DNA from: JAIXWP01 sp965247015
GTDB lineage: Bacteria; Bacteroidota; Bacteroidia; Flavobacteriales_D; Sanyastnellaceae
Direction: 5' to 3'
Assembly: GCA_965247015.1 (NCBI GenBank)
Contig: CBDFGG010000001.1
Span: forward strand, 124,001-188,000
DNA: 64,000 bases
Shown: in pieces, positions 60,835 to 64,000 of the stretch
Position numbering within the stretch: position 1 is the first letter of the stretch
Layout: each line of letters opens with the position of its first letter
The notes under the pieces: generated by a model
What the model was told of the DNA's origin: nothing
The model's input: only the letters and a program-made list of their open reading frames with translations
Databases searched by the model: none
Program-made: the position numbers and the translations under genes

Positions 60835-61581
60835 ATGAAACGTGAAGAACTAAAAGATCTTTTCTCTTTTTCCAAGAGAGAAAGAAAAGGTGTGGTCCTT
60901 TTTTTAATCGTAATAATGATAGTGGGAATCGTGCATTGGACCTTGCCTGTACTGCTTTTCAAGCCCAAAGTAGAAATCGAAATAGAGATTATCCAACAAC
61001 TTTTTGATTCATTGCAAAGCCTTTCACAGGAAGAGCAATGGACCGAAAACCAGCCGCATAAAAAAGAATACACGCGAGAAAATAATTGGGAATCAGGTTG
61101 GGAAAATGAATCAACATTTTCATCCAAATATTCAGGTTCGACATTCGAAAAAAGCAACAATGAAAAGCCTTTTTATGAAAAAAAAGTGGTGGATTTTAAT
61201 TCTGCAGATAGTCTTGAACTCCGCACTATAAAAGGTATTGGACCATATTTGTCTAGAAAAATAGTTCAGCAAAGAGAGCGACTAGGAGGTTTTACGACCT
61301 TCGATCAACTCAAAGAAATTTATCGCTTTCCTCCGGAATTAGCAGACAGCTTGAAGGCTGTGGCATCTATTGATCAAGCTGCGGTTCGAAAAATTGCCAT
61401 CAATACTTGCAATGATTCAATTCTAGGCTGTCATTTTTATTTGAATAAAAAAAATGCAAAAGCAGTAATTGCTTATCGAGAAAAGCACGGACATTTTAGG
61501 AGTTGTAACGATTTAGAAAAATGTGTAGTACTGGAACCCAAAGTCATCGCGCTTCTTTGCCCCTATCTGACCTTCGATTAA
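60835..61581 (+). CDS. Membrane-anchored ComEA-like helix-hairpin-helix protein
   Basis: The 248-residue protein has a short basic N-terminus, one membrane helix (about 19-42), a charged linker (about 45-115) and tandem HhH units: FNSADSLELRTIKGIGPYLSRKIVQQRE (about 123-150) in two motifs, and a second at about 190-225 (KKNAKAVIAYREKHGHFRS). ComEA-type proteins bind DNA outside the membrane during uptake. The topology fits an extracytoplasmic DNA-binding domain, but competence is not shown. TAGCTTTG lies four bases before the ATG. Confidence 0.85.
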   Translation: MKREELKDLFSFSKRERKGVVLFLIVIMIVGIVHWTLPVLLFKPKVEIEIEIIQQLFDSLQSLSQEEQWTENQPHKKEYTRENNWESGWENESTFSSKYSGSTFEKSNNEKPFYEKKVVDFNSADSLELRTIKGIGPYLSRKIVQQRERLGGFTTFDQLKEIYRFPPELADSLKAVASIDQAAVRKIAINTCNDSILGCHFYLNKKNAKAVIAYREKHGHFRSCNDLEKCVVLEPKVIALLCPYLTFD

Positions 61582-61601
61582 ATTGCTTACCGCTTTGTTG
61601 C

Positions 61602-61609
61602 TACATTTG
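61602..61609 (+). promoter_or_regulatory. Likely -7 promoter element of apt
   Basis: TACATTTG is a perfect TAnnTTTG match 20 bases before the apt ATG, in the gap after the ComEA-like gene. The -33 box at normal spacing is weak. Confidence 0.45.
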
Positions 61610-61629
61610 GCGTCGATTTAAAAATTGAT

Positions 61630-62163
61630 ATGCAAAGCCTTTCCGATAGAATCATCAGCAGAATTGCCGATGTACCAGACTTTCCTAAACCAGGAATCTT
61701 ATACAAAGACATCACTCCTATTTTTCAGGATCCTGCCCTATGCGCTGATATGTTAGCTGCGATGAAGGAAGAGTTTGAGATGAAAAATATTGAAGCTGTA
61801 TTAGGTATGGAAAGCCGTGGCTTTCTTTTCGGATTACCGCTGGCAATTGCGCTAGACGTGCCGTTCATCTTAGTAAGAAAGAAAGGTAAATTACCAAGAG
61901 AAGCCTTTGCTGTGAGCTATTCGCTAGAATATGGTGAGGCTACTATCGAGATGCATAAAGACGCTCTCACACCTGGTCAACGTGTACTTATTCATGATGA
62001 CGTACTTGCCACTGGAGGTACAGCTTTGGCTGCAGCAAAACTTGTTGAAATGGCCGGAGCGCAAGTGGTTGGTTTTTCATTTATTTCAGCATTGAGTTTT
62101 TTAAATGGTGAAGAAGCCTTGCAGCAGTACTCGTCACACATATCTACGTTCGTCAATTATTAA
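61630..62163 (+). CDS. apt: Adenine phosphoribosyltransferase
   Basis: The 177-residue salvage enzyme makes AMP from adenine and PRPP. It has DFPKPGILYKDITPIFQDP at the N-terminus, GMESRGFLFG, FILVRKKGKLPREA, and the PRPP loop VLIHDDVLATGGTALAA. The length is standard. A weak hairpin (AAAGGAA/TTCCTTT at 62165-62183) follows. Confidence 0.96.
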   Translation: MQSLSDRIISRIADVPDFPKPGILYKDITPIFQDPALCADMLAAMKEEFEMKNIEAVLGMESRGFLFGLPLAIALDVPFILVRKKGKLPREAFAVSYSLEYGEATIEMHKDALTPGQRVLIHDDVLATGGTALAAAKLVEMAGAQVVGFSFISALSFLNGEEALQQYSSHISTFVNY

Positions 62164-62238
62164 GAAAGGAAAATGATTCCTTTTGAATAAACATATATAA
62201 ACTCCTACTGTTAATCAGTAAATGAATCTTGAGAAGAA

Positions 62239-63381
62239 ATGAACTTTGAAAAGACAGAAAATCAGAAGATGATTGCGCAAATGGTGCGTGATTTTGCAGA
62301 AAAAGAAATTCGCCCATATGTTATGGAATGGGATGAAAGTCAAGTATTCCCAAGAGAGGTATTCCGCAAAATGGGAGATCTTGGCTTAATGGGTGTTTTA
62401 GTTCCCGAAGAATATGGTGGAGCCGGAATGGGTTACAACGAGTACATCAGTGTGATTGAAGAAGTGTCGAAGGTATGTGGCTCAGTAGGTCTAAGTCTCG
62501 CAGCTCATAATAGTCTTTGCACTAATCACATCTTGGAATTTGGTAATGAAGAACAAAAACAGAAATATCTTCCAAAGCTAGCTTCGGGCGAGTGGATTGG
62601 AGCTTGGGGTTTGACCGAAGCCAACACCGGTAGTGATGCCATGCGCATGAAATGTGTTGCAGTTGAAGACGGTGATTACTACGTCATCAATGGAACTAAA
62701 AACTGGATTACCCACGGTATTTCAGGAGAAGTTGCAGTAGTATTGGTAAGAACAGGAGAATTGCTCGATAGCCATGGTATTACTGCATTCATTATTGAGC
62801 GCAGCACACCAGGTTTTAGCGGTGGTAAAAAAGAGAACAAACTAGGCATGAGAGCAAGCGAAACCGCTGAACTCATTTTTGATAACTGTAGAGTTCATAA
62901 GAGTCAAATTCTTGGAAACATAGGTGATGGCTTTAAGCAAGCAATGAAGATTTTGGATGGAGGTCGTATTTCTATTGGAGCACTTTCAATGGGAATTGCC
63001 AAAGGCGCATATTTGGCAAGTTTGGCCTACTCAAAGCAGCGCGAGCAGTTTGGGCAGCCTATTTCTAACTTCCAAGCCATTGCATTCAAATTAGCAGATA
63101 TGGCCGTAGAAATTGAGGCATCAGAGATGCTTTTATATCAAGCAGCTTATTTGAAAAACAATAAAATGAAAGTGACTCGCGAAGGAGCTATGGCGAAGTA
63201 TTATGCTTCCGAAGTAGCTGTAAAAGTGAGTACGGATGCCGTTCAAATCTTCGGAGGTTACGGTTATACAAAAGATTTTCCAGTAGAGAAGTTTTATAGA
63301 GATAGCAAGCTCTGTACGATCGGTGAAGGCACATCCGAGATACAGAAATTAGTAATTTCTAGAGAAATTTTGAAAGGATAG
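62239..63381 (+). CDS. Acyl-CoA dehydrogenase
   Basis: The 380-residue flavoprotein has WGLTEANTGSDAMRMKC (FAD/substrate region), NGTKNWITHG, SIGALSMGIAKGAYLASLAYSKQREQFGQPI, and the C-terminal QIFGGYGYTKDFPVEKFYRDSKL. The catalytic base is expected at E363 in IGEGTSEIQ, as in short-chain and butyryl-CoA enzymes. It catalyses alpha,beta-dehydrogenation of an acyl-CoA; chain-length preference is not readable with certainty. It precedes rpsU, which has its own promoter. Confidence 0.94.
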   Translation: MNFEKTENQKMIAQMVRDFAEKEIRPYVMEWDESQVFPREVFRKMGDLGLMGVLVPEEYGGAGMGYNEYISVIEEVSKVCGSVGLSLAAHNSLCTNHILEFGNEEQKQKYLPKLASGEWIGAWGLTEANTGSDAMRMKCVAVEDGDYYVINGTKNWITHGISGEVAVVLVRTGELLDSHGITAFIIERSTPGFSGGKKENKLGMRASETAELIFDNCRVHKSQILGNIGDGFKQAMKILDGGRISIGALSMGIAKGAYLASLAYSKQREQFGQPISNFQAIAFKLADMAVEIEASEMLLYQAAYLKNNKMKVTREGAMAKYYASEVAVKVSTDAVQIFGGYGYTKDFPVEKFYRDSKLCTIGEGTSEIQKLVISREILKG

Positions 63382-63411
63382 TTGCTTAGAATAAAAAGTA
63401 TTATATATTTG
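63381..63411 (+). promoter_or_regulatory. rpsU promoter
   Basis: GTTG (63381-63384), a 19-base spacer and a perfect TATATTTG (63404-63411) match the Bacteroidota promoter consensus. The predicted leader is about 20 bases and contains the AAAGGA ribosome-binding site. Confidence 0.7.
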
Positions 63412-63422
63412 CACCCCATTTT

Positions 63423-63428
63423 AAAGGA
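63423..63428 (+). promoter_or_regulatory. Shine-Dalgarno sequence of rpsU
   Basis: AAAGGA lies nine bases upstream of the rpsU ATG. In Bacteroidota the anti-Shine-Dalgarno is normally masked by bS21, and an SD before rpsU is thought to allow autoregulation. Confidence 0.6.
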
Positions 63429-63437
63429 AATAAACAC

Positions 63438-63629
63438 ATGTTAATTATACCAGTTAAAGAAGGCGAAAGCATCGACCGCGCACTTAAGAAGTTCAAGAAG
63501 AAATTCGAAAAGACCGGAGTAGTTAAAGAACTTCGTTCACGTCAAGCTTACACTAAGAAGAGTGTACGTCGTCGCGAAGAGATCAAGCATGCTGTCTTCG
63601 TTGGCCAGATGAAGCAAGCAGAGCAATAA
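63438..63629 (+). CDS. rpsU: 30S ribosomal protein bS21
   Basis: The 63-residue basic protein has the family pattern IIPVKEGESIDRALKKFKKKFEKTG, then VKELRSRQAYTKKSVRRREE. It is followed by a strong terminator and then xerC, the usual Bacteroidota arrangement. bS21 lies beside the 3' end of 16S rRNA. Confidence 0.97.
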   Translation: MLIIPVKEGESIDRALKKFKKKFEKTGVVKELRSRQAYTKKSVRRREEIKHAVFVGQMKQAEQ

Positions 63630-63650
63630 CATTGCACTGTTCACAATATT

Positions 63651-63692
63651 AGGGTAGACCTTTAGTTTCGACTAAAGGTCTACCCTTTTTTT
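63651..63692 (+). terminator. Terminator of rpsU
   Basis: AGGGTAGACCTTTAGT (63651-63666), tetraloop TTCG, ACTAAAGGTCTACCCT (63671-63686), then a T tract: a perfect 16-bp stem with a stable loop. Confidence 0.95.
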
Positions 63693-63697
63693 ATAAC

Positions 63698-64000
63698 GTG
63701 AATTTTGCCTCCTTTATAACTTATTTGATTAGTGAGAAACGTAGTAGTCCTCACACCGTTGAGTCGTATAAAAGTGATTTGGAGCAATTTTCTATTTACT
63801 GCAATAAGCAGTATGAATGCGACGACTTCAGAGAAGTCAGCACGTCAATGATCAGAAGCTGGATGGCCACCATGTTAGAGAGTGGCTATAAGTCTACCAG
63901 CATTCATCGAAAGATGAGCAGCGTTAAAGCCTATTACAGATTTGCACAAAAGAATGGACTTGTGATTTCCAATCCTGTGAAAGGAATCACCAAGCCTAAA
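63698..64000 (+). CDS. xerC: Tyrosine recombinase XerC, 5' part only
   Basis: A frame starting with GTG at 63698 runs to the window end (101 codons). It encodes the N-terminal SAM-like core-binding domain of Xer recombinases: MNFASFITYLISEKRSSPHT, VESYKSDLEQF, SGYKSTSIHRKMSSVKAYYRFA and NPVKGITKPK. The catalytic domain is outside the window. Placement after rpsU is typical for the XerC that resolves chromosome dimers in this phylum. The start codon is provisional. Confidence 0.85.
   Translation, partial: MNFASFITYLISEKRSSPHTVESYKSDLEQFSIYCNKQYECDDFREVSTSMIRSWMATMLESGYKSTSIHRKMSSVKAYYRFAQKNGLVISNPVKGITKPK

Overview
The window reads as a chromosome segment of a member of the Bacteroidota, most likely the Flavobacteriales or a close relative. 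The reasons are several proteins with C-terminal type IX secretion (T9SS) sorting domains, a menaquinone pathway laid out as one long operon, promoters of the TTTG-N19-TAnnTTTG type, near absence of Shine-Dalgarno sequences, the rpsU-xerC pair, and families typical of the phylum (DUF3078, DUF4920, DUF2851, DUF7009-like, a TonB receptor with an N-terminal carboxypeptidase-regulatory domain). The DNA is AT-leaning and very compact: most neighbours are separated by a few bases or overlap. I see no rRNA, tRNA, CRISPR array, prophage or insertion sequence.

Layout. 1-1.3 kb: 5' part of a three-repeat fasciclin surface protein. 1.6-5.6 kb: a secreted HYR-like protein, a 2-oxoglutarate/Fe(II) oxygenase, a small DUF7009-like protein that carries a terminator-like hairpin inside its coding region, then moaA-moeA. 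5.6-7.2 kb: ECF sigma / membrane anti-sigma / Spy-like cassette. 7.3-13 kb: pyrD, rarA, a hipBA toxin-antitoxin pair with a clear promoter and operator, trmD, an aldo/keto reductase. 13-16.9 kb: a PAS-only protein, a PorE-like OmpA protein and a His-rich DUF4920 lipoprotein. 17-21.2 kb: M16 peptidase, a protein built of 25-residue repeats, a lipoprotein, a second ECF sigma factor with a 50-residue partner, a DUF3078 protein. 21.2-21.5 kb: a striking block of 7-bp tandem repeats. 21.6-24.4 kb: OmpA/TPR lipoprotein and accA. 24.4-33 kb: menaquinone operon (thioesterase-menF-menD-menB-menA-membrane acyltransferase-menC-menE-rdgB) with no menH. 33-36.3 kb: orphan response regulator and a GT2-ECF sigma-rsmG operon. 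36.4-48.9 kb: a secreted lysyl-endopeptidase-like T9SS protein, uvrB, rpsF-rpsR-rplI, PspC and DUF2851 proteins, and a giant PNGase F-like T9SS protein coupled to a Crp/Fnr regulator. 48.9-57.2 kb: aminotransferase, CAP protein, fourth ECF sigma with a zinc anti-sigma, GNAT, S4 protein, TonB receptor, GT9-GT4 pair. 57.2-64 kb: dnaX split by a frameshift at an A10 run, an alanine/sodium symporter with an added extracytoplasmic domain, a ComEA-like protein, apt, acyl-CoA dehydrogenase, rpsU and the start of xerC.

The most interesting items are the dnaX frameshift (short form in frame 0, tau domain reached only after a -1 shift on ten adenines, followed by a hairpin), the perfect intrinsic-terminator-like hairpin inside the gene ahead of moaA-moeA, the heptameric DNA repeats at 21.2-21.5 kb, the hipBA operator-promoter, and the menaquinone operon that lacks menH but includes an unassigned membrane acyltransferase. 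All assignments are by reading the sequence and family knowledge; no database search was run.
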